64,000 nucleotides of DNA from NCBI GenBank assembly GCA_009760855.2, contig WPIO01000033.1, positions 2,368,501 to 2,432,500 on the forward strand. Direction: 5' to 3'. Position 1 is the first letter of the stretch; every line of letters begins with the position of its first letter. Below are positions 22,501 through 37,323 of the stretch, piece by piece. A program made the position numbers and the translations under genes. The notes beneath the pieces were generated by a model, which saw only the letters and a program-made list of their open reading frames with translations, had not been told where the DNA came from and searched no databases. The stretch is from Cristatella mucedo (Eukaryota > Bryozoa > Phylactolaemata > Cristatellidae).

Positions 22501-22797
22501 CACCGCATGAATGCCCTTGCCAAAACCTTTTGACAAATTTGCTCAAATTTATCACATATTGCCATGTTATCATTTGACAGAGAAGGCTCTTTTCTTTTGT
22601 TACAAACTGTCACCGCTGTTTTTGCCTGTGCATTGTGCCTGGCTGGCAGCTAGCACATCACTTCCTTATTTAGGCGCTATTTATTCAAGATAATTGTTGT
22701 GTGACATCTGCCGTGTTATGCTTTATGGTCGATGCCATTTTTATAAGTCTGCCAAATGTCTTTCTGCATGTCTTCTTTTCTTGGATGTTATTGCCAG

Positions 22798-22945
22798 CAC
22801 ATCATTGGGACTGTCTGAGGCAGTGCTCTCAGCAGACTCTGCTCCATGGAAATACACGTGCAAGGTATTCGCCGGTTGGGACTTCAGCTTGTTTTCAGCT
22901 TCTGCTGCAAAGCTGAAGCAAGGGCTGATCAGGCAAGAGCTTCAG
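22798..22945 (+). CDS. Tmc: TMC exon 5: cytosolic segment with KVFAGWDF
   Basis: Starts after gttattgccag (one base finishes Arg) and ends at cttcag before gtcggt in phase 0, giving residues 387-435. KVFAGWDF and AAKLKQGLIRQELQ match the TMC intracellular loop, where K.F..WDF is strongly conserved. An alternative acceptor 35 bases downstream is out of phase with exon 4, so the upstream one was chosen. The donor gtcggt is a weak consensus. Confidence 0.86.
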
Positions 22946-23810
22946 GTCGGTCGTGCTGCAATTCTCTCTTGACTGCACTAAGTCACAATATGTTTCTTGC
23001 CATCATAAGCTGTGTTATTCCAGTATGTCACTGCATGCCTACTTCGTAGCTCATGCTGACCCACTAGATAGGGGTATGGGGTGGTAACGGCCTTGAAAGC
23101 CAGCATGTAAACGCCCAAAAGACAAGTTAACATAGCCTCATGCAGGAGAGGCAATGGCAGTCGACTAGAATTCTGGTTTGGACTTCCTGCAGATTAGTTG
23201 GGATAGGAGCCACTAGGCCTTGGTGCTCACTGCCCAACCTACACACTTCGAGCCGATATGCACTTACACTAAATGAACTGATTGCCCGGCACCGACATAT
23301 TACCATCTCTAAATCTCTTGTCACTATGTGTACCGAGTGCCCGATGACTCATAGTGCCCCCTCCCCGTGGCCATGGTTTGCTTTTTTGCTGCCTACTTGG
23401 TGACTTTATTAGGTTGCACCTCTGCTCAGTGGCCGTCGTACCCGAGATCATCCGAAATAGATTGTAGACCGGTGATGTGTGCTTGGTTACTGCAAATGCT
23501 GTGCATTTCTTTGCTGCTAGCCTATCGGCCAAAACTAAAATCTCCATTCATAGATTATGAATTCAAATCACATTCAGATTGCCACACATCAAAGTGGTAG
23601 CAGTGAAATGGTTTGAACATTTAGAAGCAAGACAGGCTTGTCTGAAGAACATGATTGGTCAAAACGTCTTTGGTTGTCACATTGGGCCACTTTTGCCACC
23701 CACAGCCCTCGTTAGCATGTGCCCAGCATGGCCTGTTCCTTTAGCAGTGACCCTTCCTAGACATGTGCATGCCTAAACATGGCTCTGTCTAGGTAATGTT
23801 TATGTAAAAT
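22946..23810. other. Unassigned intron sequence
   Basis: No coding block, RNA gene or recognised repeat. Confidence 0.4.
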
Positions 23811-23998
23811 GGTGAGCCGTGATGGCACACTAGGTAAGGTGGTTGCTTTCACGACCTCGGGACCGAGGTCGTGGGTTTGATTCCTGCGGTGGGTGATTCT
23901 TTGTCACCACTGCAAGCGGTGGTGATAGCCGTAAAGGCTCTTCTGTTGCTATACAAAAAGAGGCTGTTTAATCAGCTAGGATTTATTTATTTATTTAA
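23811..23998 (+). mobile_element. SINE-2 copy, well preserved, with (ATTT)n tail
   Basis: The A-box region is tgatggcacactaggtaagg and the B box gtgggtttgattcc. A perfect 10-bp stem (cacgacctcg / cgaggtcgtg) with a 4-base loop lies at 23850-23873. The 3' half reads gctatacaaaaagaggctg and ttaatcagcta, ending in (ATTT)n. Confidence 0.92.
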
Positions 23999-25649
23999 AA
24001 TATGTGGTAAATTTGGCTATGTGGACGGTCACAATGGGCATGAATTCAGAGGACAGTTGATGATAAAAATGCCTTTGTCTCAGTGTAAAAGGAAGAATAA
24101 CAAAGATTGGGCGAGAGGTATGCAGACTTGAGGCAAATTGATGTGCGATTCAACAGCCATCCTCCATCAGCAAGAACTGTTTAAAGTTTCTTCTGAAAGG
24201 GGATACAAGGGCCGGCTGTAAGCACTTAAGTGCCCGTCAAAGAGATCAGAGCTAAAGTGAAATAAAGATAAGGCAGCGTTTACCTGGACGCTCTACTTGA
24301 ACGGAAGCTGGCTGAAAGATTTCAGCTGACGCGCTGCACGAGCTCCTTTTTTTCTCCTACGATTACCTCTGTGAGCTACAGCTGTAGGTGCAATGACACT
24401 GGAGTGGTGTGTCATGCAGGCATCCAGTTGACGTTGCTTCTTGTGCTGGCATTAGTCAGATTGACTAAGAGTGCAACTCCAACTCACCATACTGGTTATG
24501 CTATGTAGCATGAGTTTTGTCCCAGGGTAGTAAGTATTGTTTCCTAATTGGTTATTTCTCAGATGCATAGAAAATTGTCATTATTCCCTACAAACTTTGC
24601 TTTTATGAACATGATGTAAAATAACCTTAAATTAACCCACTTCTGTTGAGAAAACTGACGAATTTGTGTCTTTTAGTTCACATCAAGTCAGAAAGAACAG
24701 CACATAAATCAAAATTAACATATGTTTACTCTCGTCAGACAAAAATTACCACCACTCCAAAGGGATCAGAAATGAGATGTTCTAGATTTAGCGCTATAGT
24801 GCATATCCCTTTCTAAAATCCCCCAAACGTATTCCCCCATCATGTTTCGTTATTCTGTACTTAGCAACGACATTCCAAATCCAGTAGATCGTGGTGAAAG
24901 CGCTTGCCTTGCTTCTCTGAGTAGGCTCCAAGTGTCTCATTGAATTTTTCATGATTAGAATCAATGAGATGCACTATTAAAGACATTCTATATCACATTT
25001 TGGAATAGTTCTCTATGAAAATCTGAACCAGCTGCTTTTAGTTTTCCGCCTTGTAATTGCCCAGAAAGCCGTGAAGCACAGCAATAAAATGCTGATCCAA
25101 GCCTCAGCTGTTTTTCACTGAATGGAATTAAAGCATATTTTCTTCGTTGGTGACGGTGGCCGAGCGAAGTAATAGGAGGCTACCCTGCTCTTTTGTGCTG
25201 CTGTGGGAAGGGGGGGGGGGGTAAATGCTCTCCAGCCTCCTGGCTCTGCCACTGCAATGAGCCATAGGGTGAGCCGGGTACTTGGTTCCCAATATGAAGC
25301 AGCATGGCTTTGAGGCTCCTAGACGAACTGTCAATGAATAGCTGCCAATTACTCGGCCTTAATGTGAAGCCCATAGCCTCGAATACACGGATAGCCTCGA
25401 ATACACGGAGCACATGGTTACTGAAGTACACCCCATTATGCGACTGAAGAAATTGGAAATTAGTTGGTGACATTTTATCTGATCTGTTGCTTCCATTTTT
25501 TCTGCCCAAAAAGTTCCTCATTGAGCCTAAATGTCAGAAGCTCAGCATTGGCCTTGGTAAGACCATTGTCTCTGATTAGGTCTTTAAGGTCTTTCTGGTT
25601 GGGGAAAAACGATTTTCTCTCCTCAGCCGCTTCTGCAAAACTGGAATCT

Positions 25650-25650
<1 letters not shown>
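23999..25650. other. Unassigned intron sequence, no gene seen
   Basis: AT-rich single-copy-looking DNA. A 17-bp direct duplication (atagcctcgaatacacgg-like) lies at about 25374-25408, and a short poly-G run at about 25209. Open frames lack similarity. Confidence 0.45.
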
Positions 25651-25689
<39 letters not shown>

Positions 25690-26058
25690 CACTTGATAAA
25701 GCGCCCTCAGAGAACTCAATCTCTTTCTAGGTGCTTTATATTTGCTGCAAAGGAAGCACGATTGAATGGTGAGTGGTATCATGCTTGATAAACAACATGA
25801 ATAAACATGGTTAAGGGTGACATGCACAGGGTCAGCATGCAAGTATGGTTAGTGGCAGTGTGCACAGTGTCAGCATGCATAAGCACATAAAGGTCGAATC
25901 ACAGGGACCCACTAAATGCTGTGATAAATAAAAGCGTTTTTAGTTTTTTTTTAAATGTATCAAGTCAGGAGATGTCATGACGCAAGTCGGGAGTGAGTTC
26001 CAGGCTTTGCGAGCTTACGAACTAAAGGCACGGTCTCCAAAGGATTTGAGGTTTATTT
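25651..26058 (-). mobile_element. LINE-B 3' part, antisense
   Basis: (AAT)n at 25651-25688, then the reversed 3' end, 3' UTR and start of the C-terminal coding part (caggctttgcgagcttacga). Confidence 0.9.
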
Positions 26059-27055
26059 TAACCTGTAATATCTTCCTAACTGCACGACTTGCTGCTCTAT
26101 CCTAAAGACGGCTGATCTCTCTCAGGAGGATAGGATGGGAGCTCAGGACGATCTGTAGCTGGGGTAATAAATGAAGGAATATGAGTACACATGATATGAG
26201 ATACTTGCTGGTTCAAATTTTGGAATTTTCCAGAATCCAGATGTAGCATTTTGCTTAAGTGGTCAGTCGATTATCACCAAATTGTATAACAAACTTTGTG
26301 GCTCACTTTTCTCTCTAGTACCAGCCTGCAAGCCTTACCAATTTTATAAAAACTAAACAGATATATCACATATTACATAATATCGTACAAGAAATTTCCA
26401 TCTTCCGAAAGCAATTGTTCACCTTACCTTGAAGAGTTCTCTTGCAGTGTTCGTATATGAAATGAAGTGTCACGGAAGAGTCTTGATTCCCGGCAGGCCT
26501 GCCGAAGTGTCCTTTGTAAAGTGCTTACACTGAGCACTGTTTTGCTGTTGCCACAGATGAGTTGTCTACAGTAGCAAGTAGCAAAACGTATGTTTTGGGT
26601 GAAAGAAACCTTTTGATGCCAAGTCAATCAAATATAGCGATTCGCTATTCTCTTACTGTGCAATAACATAAAGTCAAATGCTCGCTTAAGGCACCTGTAT
26701 TGTACTGTAAGTAATTGTACTGAGTCGTCGATCACAGAGGAGCCAGGATTTTCATCTAAGCAAGACCTGCAATAGGTTTTGTAGTGAGGCAACAGTTTTA
26801 AGTAGATGGGACTAGACTAGCAATTAATGAAAAAACCAGAGCGCAAAATCAAAATCAAAATCATGTTTATTCGACACGAACTCTGCGGAGGGACCGAGTG
26901 CTCGGCAAGCACCCAGGCAGCACATAGAGTGGGGGGAAGACGGCGCAAGCGGCTCGTTTGGCCCTAAGTGATCCGTAGATGCGCTCTCGCGTGGTGTTAT
27001 ACCGTGCTGCGTCGGATGTTCGACCAATGGCTAATGCTGTGAAGCCGTTTTCCAG
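26059..27055. other. Unassigned intron sequence before exon 6
   Basis: No recognised repeat. GC content and CpG rise over about 26880-27055, next to the exon. The last bases gccgttttccag form the exon 6 acceptor. Confidence 0.45.
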
Positions 27056-27220
27056 AGCGAAATTGCCGACGACAAGCGACGAGTGGTGGCGCGAAATCGA
27101 ACGGGTCGCCAGATGCTTCTGCTTGCCTTGCTCAGGATATTAGTGAACGGCGGGGTTCTTGGCTTCCTCGCCCTCGCCGCGGCTGCCGTCTACTTCACTC
27201 AGCAATTTAGTGACAAAACG
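27056..27220 (+). CDS. Tmc: TMC exon 6: membrane segment 3
   Basis: Starts after gccgttttccag in phase 0 and ends at aaaacg before gtgggt in phase 0, giving residues 436-490. A basic stretch (SEIADDKRRVVARNRTGRQ) leads into the hydrophobic MLLLALLRILVNGGVLGFLA at about 455-482. This matches the TMC arrangement of a charged linker followed by a membrane helix with the R.L.N motif. Confidence 0.95.
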
Positions 27221-27744
27221 GTGGGTCGGCAGTACCCTCCTGCGACATCGTTGTTTCAACGCGGCAGCCTCTGAACTCATTCGGGCTTAAAGCACTTGCT
27301 TTGTCTGCTGTGATGACGATCGCGCTGCATCGACCCAACACCGTGTATACGAACGTTGGCTAGCGAATCTCGGCCAAGTACTTGACCTTTGCATAGAGTG
27401 TTGATATCGGTTAGGAGCTATCATTTTTCTCTGAGCAATTGCCAATGCTCATGCTTGGCTGCTCTGCTGACAGTATTTATTTAACAGCACTTTCAATTGC
27501 CACTGCAATTAACATTCATTGCTTTGCCCAAGTTTTGTCAGAGTCCGGGATTGCCATTGTACTCGACCATGCCGACCTATCATTTACAGTACAACGAAGC
27601 CAACAGTGAGGCAAACAATACGGTTGCCTATTGTCTTTACTTATTGTTAGTGCAGCAGTGTGCCCAAAATTTGGTGTCTCCCCCACTATCGAATTGATCT
27701 TGCCAGAACAATATGTTCGGCGTATCGGCGCTTCTCTGCTCCGG

Positions 27745-27886
27745 AGGTAAGGTGCTCACTCTTCACGGTCCAGGTCGTGGGTTTGAGTACTGCAGTGGGC
27801 GATTCTTCATTTCCTACTGCAAGCGGTGTCGATAGCCGGTATGGCTTTTCTGCTGCTATATAAATGAGGCTATTAAATCAGCTAAA
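27745..27886 (+). mobile_element. SINE-2 copy, diverged
   Basis: Shows gtaaggtgctcac, B box gtcgtgggtttgagtac, then cagtgggcgattctt and ctatataaatgaggctatta, ending in aatcagcta. Confidence 0.8.
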
Positions 27887-28048
27887 CTTTATCTTTGTCG
27901 TGGATGACTGCTGCGTCTATTTTGTAAATACTGCTGTAGTTTATTGGCTCACACGACTGACGGAGCTGCGGTCGGTGAGAAGCATCGCTTGTGCAAGCAT
28001 CTGCCAGAGCCGTGGCATTCTGGTGCTCTCATTGCAGAGCGAATAACA

Positions 28049-28059
28049 GCAGTGTTTAT

Positions 28060-28092
<33 letters not shown>
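28049..28092. repeat. (TG)n microsatellite with CG run
   Basis: tgtgtgtg repeats followed by gcgcgcgcac. It gives rise to Val/Cys-rich spurious frames. Confidence 0.9.
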
Positions 28093-28095
<3 letters not shown>

Positions 28096-28641
28096 ACATG
28101 CGTGCCTGTGCATTGGAAGTGTGTGTGTGGTATTAGAGATCGCCCGGATACCGAAGCATATGAAGCAGTCGCACGGTCACGGCACAGTTGCTCTCAGATT
28201 AGATCTGCTGCAATTTGCAACCACTATCAGACTATCGTTGGCAAGCCTTTTTCAAGTTATTCAGCACCTTGCTGCCACCACCACCCTTGCTGCAGCTGCT
28301 GGGTTCCCTCACCGAGGCAAGGCCCTGCAGGCCATACAGCCTCTGAGGGCTGCTCTGCTTGGTTGGGAGTGTGCAGATGTAGGGGTCTGCAGATGTGGAG
28401 GTGTGGTTGAGGTTCGTTGGGGGCTCGTGTTGCAACTCTTCGCCCAGGTGCCTGCAGCTGCGGGAGCTGCACTGGCTATTCGATCAGGAAAAGCAGTGAG
28501 GTGCTCTCCTCTGCAATCCTGCCCTGGCAGTCAAACGTTGACACATCCCGGATTTCACGTTGCCATGTCCCTCACTGCCCCCCACAGTTGGCTATTGCTT
28601 GTTGCCCACTGCATGTCTACCCATTGAAACCCTCACTTGTG
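28093..28641. other. Unassigned intron sequence
   Basis: Somewhat GC-rich. It contains open frames of up to 227 codons on the plus strand (27944-28627), but composition is repeat-like and no domain is recognised. Confidence 0.4.
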
Positions 28642-28804
28642 GCTAGCTGATTCAACAGGCTCATTTGTATAGTGGCACATGAGCCTTACTGGCCATCACT
28701 ACTGCTTGCAGTTGGCAATAAAGGTTTGCCTACTGCATGACTCGAATCCACGATCTGGGCTGTGAAGTGCTAGTGCCTGATCGCTGGGCTAAGACCCAGT
28801 GACT
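28642..28804 (-). mobile_element. SINE-2 copy, antisense, diverged
   Basis: tagctgattcaacaggctca, then gcatgactcgaatccacgat (reversed B box) and gggctaagacccagtgac. The A-box side resembles the copies at 35436 and 47610, suggesting a subfamily. Confidence 0.78.
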
Positions 28805-29340
28805 TGCGTAATGGCTTTCTTACAAAGAGCATTACATCCTGACCTTAAAAAAACTTGCACTGGCCAGCATTTCGAACATACATAGCATATATAGCAATGA
28901 CAAGCTGCAATGATAGCTGCAGGGGTGGCAGTGATTCAAAGGAATACTCTTTTTAATCTGTCATTGGCAGCTTATGAGCCATCTTTTTTCTCTCCAGAGA
29001 GACCATCGAAGCTTAGATTCATCATCAATGTCTGCATGCTGATAGTTTCGAGTGATTTTCTTTGCTCGTTAGTCATTAGTTTTTGGTGCTGTGCTCTGGT
29101 AAGCTGTGTGCCATAAAATATTCGAATGTACCTGCAGGTCTGTAGATATTACAGCATGTAAATTGCTGTTGCACATTCACTGGATGGTATTTTTTTGAAA
29201 ATAGTACTATGCATTTCCTTGCCGTTACGAAATATCTTGATAGCTTTATCATTGCAGCTCAATGCCATTGTAACATGCGCAGAAGGCCCGTGAGTTTGTT
29301 CTTCTCTCTGTATGTATTCTTCAAAACATTGTTGATACAG
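28805..29340. other. Unassigned intron sequence before exon 7
   Basis: No repeat or other gene recognised. Confidence 0.4.
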
Positions 29341-29501
29341 ATTCACAATGGAGGACTAGATTCATTCACCGAGCTACTGGTGCAGTTTCTTCCGTCAGCC
29401 CTCATTACAGTTCTGTATGTGATCTGCCCTTCGGTTTTTGCAAAGGTTGCTGCTCTTGAACAGTATCTGCCGGCCAATCAGTTGATTATTACGCTCCTAA
29501 G
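29341..29501 (+). CDS. Tmc: TMC exon 7: membrane segment 4 and start of 5
   Basis: Starts after gttgatacag in phase 0 and ends before gtatgt in phase 2, giving residues 491-543. It contains ELLVQFLPSALITVLYVICP, matching the TMC pattern of a QF.PS..I...N/Y..P helix, then LPANQLIITLLR at the head of the next helix. Confidence 0.94.
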
Positions 29502-29971
29502 GTATGTTATCTCAGCGATTTATAGTCTGCTTATTCGAGCGACTTTCTTGCATGCTTGTGAGAGTCTCCTGGTTTCGTGGGGCGAGCGCACCGATGAGTC
29601 CGATATGCCGACCCTTTTGGTTGCCCATCGTGCCAGCCATCGTTCTTATGCCGCTGGCTCCTATTGGTTTCGAGGTATAGCCTCATGTCTTTGCTGCTGA
29701 AGTTTAGTCTGAGGTTCTGTCGATTTGGAAATTTTATGTGAAAATAGAGGTTCCCTGACCACAGGCTCAGTTAATGGAAGCTCAAATAGAACACATCTTC
29801 TGCTGTCCCATGTTGCGAAGGCATCGTGATCAAAATGCGGACTGTATGATTTGCTTGCACTGTTAGAGATATGTGTAGGCGTAGGTGTGCACTGAAAACC
29901 AACCGTGCATAATCGTCTGTTGGAATTCGTTTGCCTGATGCAGCTCATGGCGTGCTTTTCATTTTGTTTAG

Positions 29972-30089
29972 GATCGTAATGGTACGTCTTGCTACATTGT
30001 TTATACTTCTGGTACCAGTCTACGTACTTATCATGGGTTGTGGATCAACTGATACTGTTTGTGGTAGTTGCAAATTTGATCAACTTAAG
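29972..30089 (+). CDS. Tmc: TMC exon 8: membrane segment 5
   Basis: Starts after ttttgtttag (one base finishes Arg) and ends at cttaag before gtattg in phase 0, giving residues 545-583. Hydrophobic run VRLATLFILLVPVYVLIMG is followed by a polar, Cys-rich stretch with three cysteines that leads to the conserved CWET of the next exon. Confidence 0.91.
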
Positions 30090-30181
30090 GTATTGTGCTT
30101 CAATCAATAAATGCCACTTAATGCTAGAGAAATTGCAACTGTTTGGTGGAGGTGGCTAAACATTAATTTGTGTTTCTGCAG

Positions 30182-30279
30182 TGCTGGGAGACCTATATCG
30201 GGCAGCAGATGTACAAGCTTGTTATGATGGACTTCGTGGTTAGTGTGGTTTCTGTTTTCGTGCTGGAGTTTCCAAGGAA
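30182..30279 (+). CDS. Tmc: TMC exon 9: CWET signature and membrane segment 6
   Basis: Starts after tgtttctgcag in phase 0 and ends before gtaagt in phase 2, giving residues 584-615. CWETYIGQQMYKLVMMDF is the clearest TMC-domain signature in the window (family pattern CWET..GQE.YKL...DF). The helix VVSVVSVFVLEFPRK follows. Confidence 0.97.
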
Positions 30280-30461
30280 GTAAGTCGTGCTGTTTATGAT
30301 GTTGGTTGGATGTATATTAACCAAATCGTGCATGTGCTAATGTTGTATGTAGGCCATAACGTCATTAAGGTGATGTGTACTAACTGTTGTGGTAGCCGCA
30401 CATAATGTGTCATGAAGTCGCGAGGAATATCATTACTAATGATTTAGTAACAACAATTCTA

Positions 30462-31010
30462 GTAAGACATTCGTACAACACCATCAGAGAACTAAATATC
30501 TTTCTATGCACTCTACACGAACTGCAATGTAGGCATCGTCGACATGGTTAGTGATAACATGCACAGTGTCAGCATCCATAAGCATGCAAAAGACAATTCA
30601 CAGGGACCCGACAAGTGCTGTTAAAACAGATGCGTTTTAGCTTATTTTTAAATGTTGTTAAGTCAATGGATTTCGTGGCATCAGTCTGTAGTGACTTCCA
30701 GGCTTGGGAGTATATGAACTAAAGGCACGGTCTTCTAAGAATTTGAGGTTGGTTCGAGGCTCAGGTAAACTACTTGAGTCAGAAGAGCAGATGGTTCGAT
30801 GCCTAGCCTGATTGACGAGTAGTTGTGTTAGTGTGCTGGTCCAAGAGAAGGAAGGGACGTAAGAATGAGTGACAAAACCTATCAGTCGATGCGCTGCTTC
30901 ATGGGGAGCCATTTCAGGTCGATGAGAAATGTTATATAATGTGGCAACTGCAACGCTCATGGCAGACAAGCCTTGCTTCAGAGTTTTGCACCACCTGTAA
31001 GCTCCTTATT
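30462..31010 (-). mobile_element. LINE-B 3' part, antisense, diverged
   Basis: The reversed 3' end (catcagagaactaaatatct) has lost its (AAT)n. The 3' UTR block cacagtgtcagcatccataa and the C-terminal coding block (caggcttgggagtatatgaa) are followed by the degenerate CRERRSC region. Ends near 31010. Confidence 0.85.
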
Positions 31011-33821
<2,811 letters not shown>

Positions 33822-33883
<62 letters not shown>

Positions 33884-33913
33884 TTATCATCATCATCGTC
33901 AGCAGCAGTATCA

Positions 33914-33956
<43 letters not shown>
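33822..33956. repeat. Two (AT)n tracts
   Basis: (AT)n at about 33822-33880 and 33914-33956, separated by a 33-bp stretch with tcatcatcatcg. Confidence 0.93.
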
Positions 33957-33962
<6 letters not shown>

Positions 33963-34051
33963 CACTATGCACTATACTAGGTAGTCTGCTGATAATGGTG
34001 GTAGTGGTTGCAGTGGTGTAAAATGTTGCTAAATTTTAGTTTTTTTCACAG

Positions 34052-34241
34052 GCTTGTATATGATAAGCTGCATGCACGTGTAAAGCTTGTGGAACAGCTT
34101 GGACAGGAGGAGTTTAACGTGCCGGTCAACATGATGGACATTGTTTACACGCAGACACTTTGCTGGATTGGGGCATTTTTTAGCCCTATGATTCCGTTTA
34201 TGACATTGCTGAAGACTGTAATACTCTTTCACGTGAAAAAG
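34052..34241 (+). CDS. Tmc: TMC exon 10: conserved core, membrane segments 7 and 8
   Basis: Starts after ttttttcacag (one base finishes Lys) and ends at aaaaag before gtgagc in phase 0, giving residues 617-679. It contains EEFNVPVNMMDIVYTQTLCW and IGAFFSPMIPFM. The family pattern is F.IP.N.LD..Y.Q.L.W.G.FF.P..P, the best conserved part of the TMC domain. ILFHVKK then ends the following helix. Confidence 0.97.
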
Positions 34242-35435
34242 GTGAGCAAGAGCCATGCCCCATTAATGCAATAACTGCTCTCCTTCTATCTGATTCCATT
34301 GGTGGCGATGTTGTTTTAGCTTTGTGATCTGCACACCGAGTAAGCATAACTGTTCTTTGGGGTCAGGGTAAGATCAAATTTTATGTGGATTCAACAGTGG
34401 CTGACAAAAATCTTTGATTAAAGCGCTGCCGAGAAGAGGTCGAGCTCGGTGGGCATTTCAACGGTGATGCTGATAGGGCTCTCGTGGCATCAACCAGCTA
34501 ATCTCAGTCGTGACTGAATTCAGGTATTATCCGGCTCCATGATGAAATTTTATCAACTCATATGCATTCTCAACTGGGACCTCGTGGATGAAGTGATTGC
34601 TTGTTTTGAGCTTGAGCCTGCTGAATCATCTTAAACTCGTCATCAGTGCTGCTTTTCTGCCAGCCTGTAACGAAGCAAGGAACAAGTAGTAGGTAAATTG
34701 TATGGTCAGAGATCCTTGTTTTTGATACTTTAGGGAGGTCTTGGAATGCTGTTTTCTGATTGGTCAGCAAGACTTTTATTTTCCCATATCCCAGGCCACA
34801 AATTTAATACTCTGCACCATATAGCCTTGTAAACGTCTAATGTTCTTTAGTTGAAAGTGCGATCTCTGTCTGCTTCAATTCCTTCAACTGCCTCATGTGC
34901 CTGCCAGCTACCAGCATCCTTATACACAATTTTAATTGCTTCAATCATAATCCTTACACGAGTGTAGCCTTTACTATAAACCTTTTGAATTTCTCAGTTC
35001 GTCAAAGTTCCATCGCACACATTAACTTGTAATTCGAAGTGAAGTGAGCTTCCTTCCAGGCATTTCAGATGGATGGACGGACCTATGAAATTGAATAGTT
35101 AGCTTAGTTTGCCCGTCCTACTGAACCGCCCAGTGCACTAATGGTGTTACGTATAACTACTTCTGCTCAAACCCGAATGGGAAACAATTTTACATAACTT
35201 CTCTTAACCCCTGCATGGTTGAATAATCTCGTATAAACATTGTGAAGATACAGGTAATTTGTCAATTCTAGTTTGAGCTGATCCGTGTGGCAAACACTTC
35301 CAGCTGTAATCTGTATTATATAATGCATGTTGACTTTTAAATCCGTCAAAGCTATTGCAACAGTTCATAATTAATAGTCCTTCGATCTCTTCATAGTTAG
35401 TAGTCCTCCAATCTCTTTCACCATTATCTGTAGTG
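34242..35435. other. Unassigned intron sequence
   Basis: AT-rich. No repeat family or coding block recognised. Confidence 0.4.
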
Positions 35436-35588
35436 GCCCTGGGTCTTAGCCCTGTTTAAGGTGCTCGTTCTTCGCTACCTGTGTCGTGGGCTTGAGTGCA
35501 GTGGTCGATCCTTTATTGACCACTGAAAAATGGTAATAGCCATGATGGGTCATCTGCCGATATATAAAAGACCTATTAAATCAGCCGT
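35436..35588 (+). mobile_element. SINE-2-like copy, diverged
   Basis: gggtcttagccctgtttaag, gtgtcgtgggcttgagtgc, gtggtcgatcctttattgac and ctattaaatcagcc follow the SINE-2 order with many changes. The head belongs to the gctaagaccc subfamily. Confidence 0.7.
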
Positions 35589-35904
35589 TTTAAGCGCCGA
35601 AAGTCTGGAGCCTGTGTCCTGGTTCTGATAACTCCTGCAATGACGTTGCATTATTTACGTCAGCTACAGATGAATCCAATTGGCTCAGCTTACCCTTCGC
35701 CGCAGTGAAGTTGTCTTTTTTCCTGTGTTCGTTGCGTGCTGAGCTGTTCATTATTTAGTACAAGTTACTAACTCGGGGCTCTACTAACTAGTGGTCTTGT
35801 GTGCTTTTGCATGCTATTCTAAGCATGACACCTGTCTGCATATGCTTGCTTGTCTAAACATGACGCAGGGCATGTCATAATCCTTAGTTATTGATTCTCT
35901 TGTA

Positions 35905-35995
35905 CCAAGTTGTAAAGTACCTATATATAAATTTAGTTCTCTTAGGGTGCTATACAAATAACCTGTTATTATTGTTATTGTATTGTTATTGCTGT
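35905..35995 (+). mobile_element. LINE-B or SINE-1 3' tail
   Basis: tagttctcttagggtgctat with acaaataacctgttattatt matches the shared 3' end. Nothing of the head remains. Confidence 0.65.
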
Positions 35996-37192
35996 GTAAT
36001 GGTTCTTTTAAGCTCTCAATAGGTTTAAAATATTGACATGAAGGACTTCGTTGTATGTGGTGGCACCTTAAAGATTGATGAACTCCAATAAACTTGTAAA
36101 GGTCTACTCAAGTAAGCTAATGCAGAAGAAGAATTTTAAATGGTGTATAAGGCTCCTGTGGCCAGTGACTCAGAGTAGCCAGTATTAATTGGCATGATGT
36201 AGCACTGGTTTACTTTGCTGAGAGAAGAGGGACTGTTATAGTGCAGTGTTTCTTTACTTGCAAGTGCAAAGCTAATATCTTGATTTATGTATCTCTGTAA
36301 CTCAAGAAAGCCATGCAGACTTCTGGGTTGTTATGGTGGAGAGTTTTCTGTAGTACCCTCAATACCTGGGGCGCTTTCGACCCACTCTCGATAGCTAAAC
36401 AAATTTTCATCTTATGCCAAAAAAGTGGGAGGTGTAGTTAAGCTAATTCAGGAGGACCGGCAAAGTAGGACGCAGCTCAGAAGTAGCAGCAACCGATCTC
36501 AGTTTTCACAGTTATACGAAAATCATTGGAGTCTGCTCCGTGTTCCAGGACTGTATTCCAGGACTGCACGCCGCGTGCATGTGGCTGGCTGTTCCCTTCT
36601 TTGTAAAATTCTGCTCATGCTCATGCACTCATTGTGGTGAGCATTCATGCACCCAAATTGGCCTTTAGGATGACAGTTTGTTTTGCTCAGGCTTACATAG
36701 CTTTATGTCTCTTTGATTGAAGGTTTTCTCTTTTATTTTGGGGTTATACGATTTTGGAACTGCTTTGATAATGCCATCTATGATTGTCTGTCTGTCTCAA
36801 ATCACTGCCACTCGATGCCTGGTTCTTGGCTATCCAGGCCACCTTGAAGACGTATGCCTTCAAGCTGTTATTGAATTCTTGCTAAGAGCCACAGAGCAAC
36901 TCGGTTGGTGCACGAAAGATCTAGTCTTTCGCCATATTGAGGAAGTTGACAAGAAGGGCTAGTTTGTCAGACAAGAACAACTCGTTGGACCTCGCTAGTT
37001 TACATTTATCTGAACTGAGATAGCCACGCAGGGGAACCTGACATGTGCAAGATTGGACAGCAAGTGGTGTCTCGAATTGAGTTCGCACGGGAGTAAGGCC
37101 TATGTTAATTCTGGCTGCTCGGCATCTCCGGATTAAATATGTCTTCAAGTGCAGCTGGGCCACGTCTAAAGTCGACTGTCGTGTCGTTTCAG
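35996..37192. other. Unassigned intron sequence before exon 11
   Basis: No recognised repeat. Open frames at 36425-36640 and 36717-36962 lack similarity. The acceptor of exon 11 is gtgtcgtttcag. Confidence 0.4.
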
Positions 37193-37323
37193 GTGTCGTT
37201 GATGCGAAATCAGAAACCGTCATCATCGCCTTACAGAGCATCCAGCGTGATTTTCTATTTCATGCTGGTGCTTACGTTCTCCTTCATTCTCGGTGTCCTG
37301 GCAATCGGCATCAGCGTGTCGCT
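37193..37323 (+). CDS. Tmc: TMC exon 11: membrane segment 9
   Basis: Starts after gtgtcgtttcag in phase 0 and ends before gtgagt in phase 2, giving residues 680-722 plus a split Leu. VSLMRNQKP and PYRASSVIFYF match the TMC pattern of a basic turn, P.RAS, then a hydrophobic helix (FMLVLTFSFILGVLAIGI). Together with exon 12 it forms the last two membrane segments. Confidence 0.95.

Noticed and set aside
27944-28627. 227-codon plus-strand open frame
   Set aside because: Starts at a non-ATG codon, runs through a (TG)n tract and lies within a TMC intron. No family similarity.
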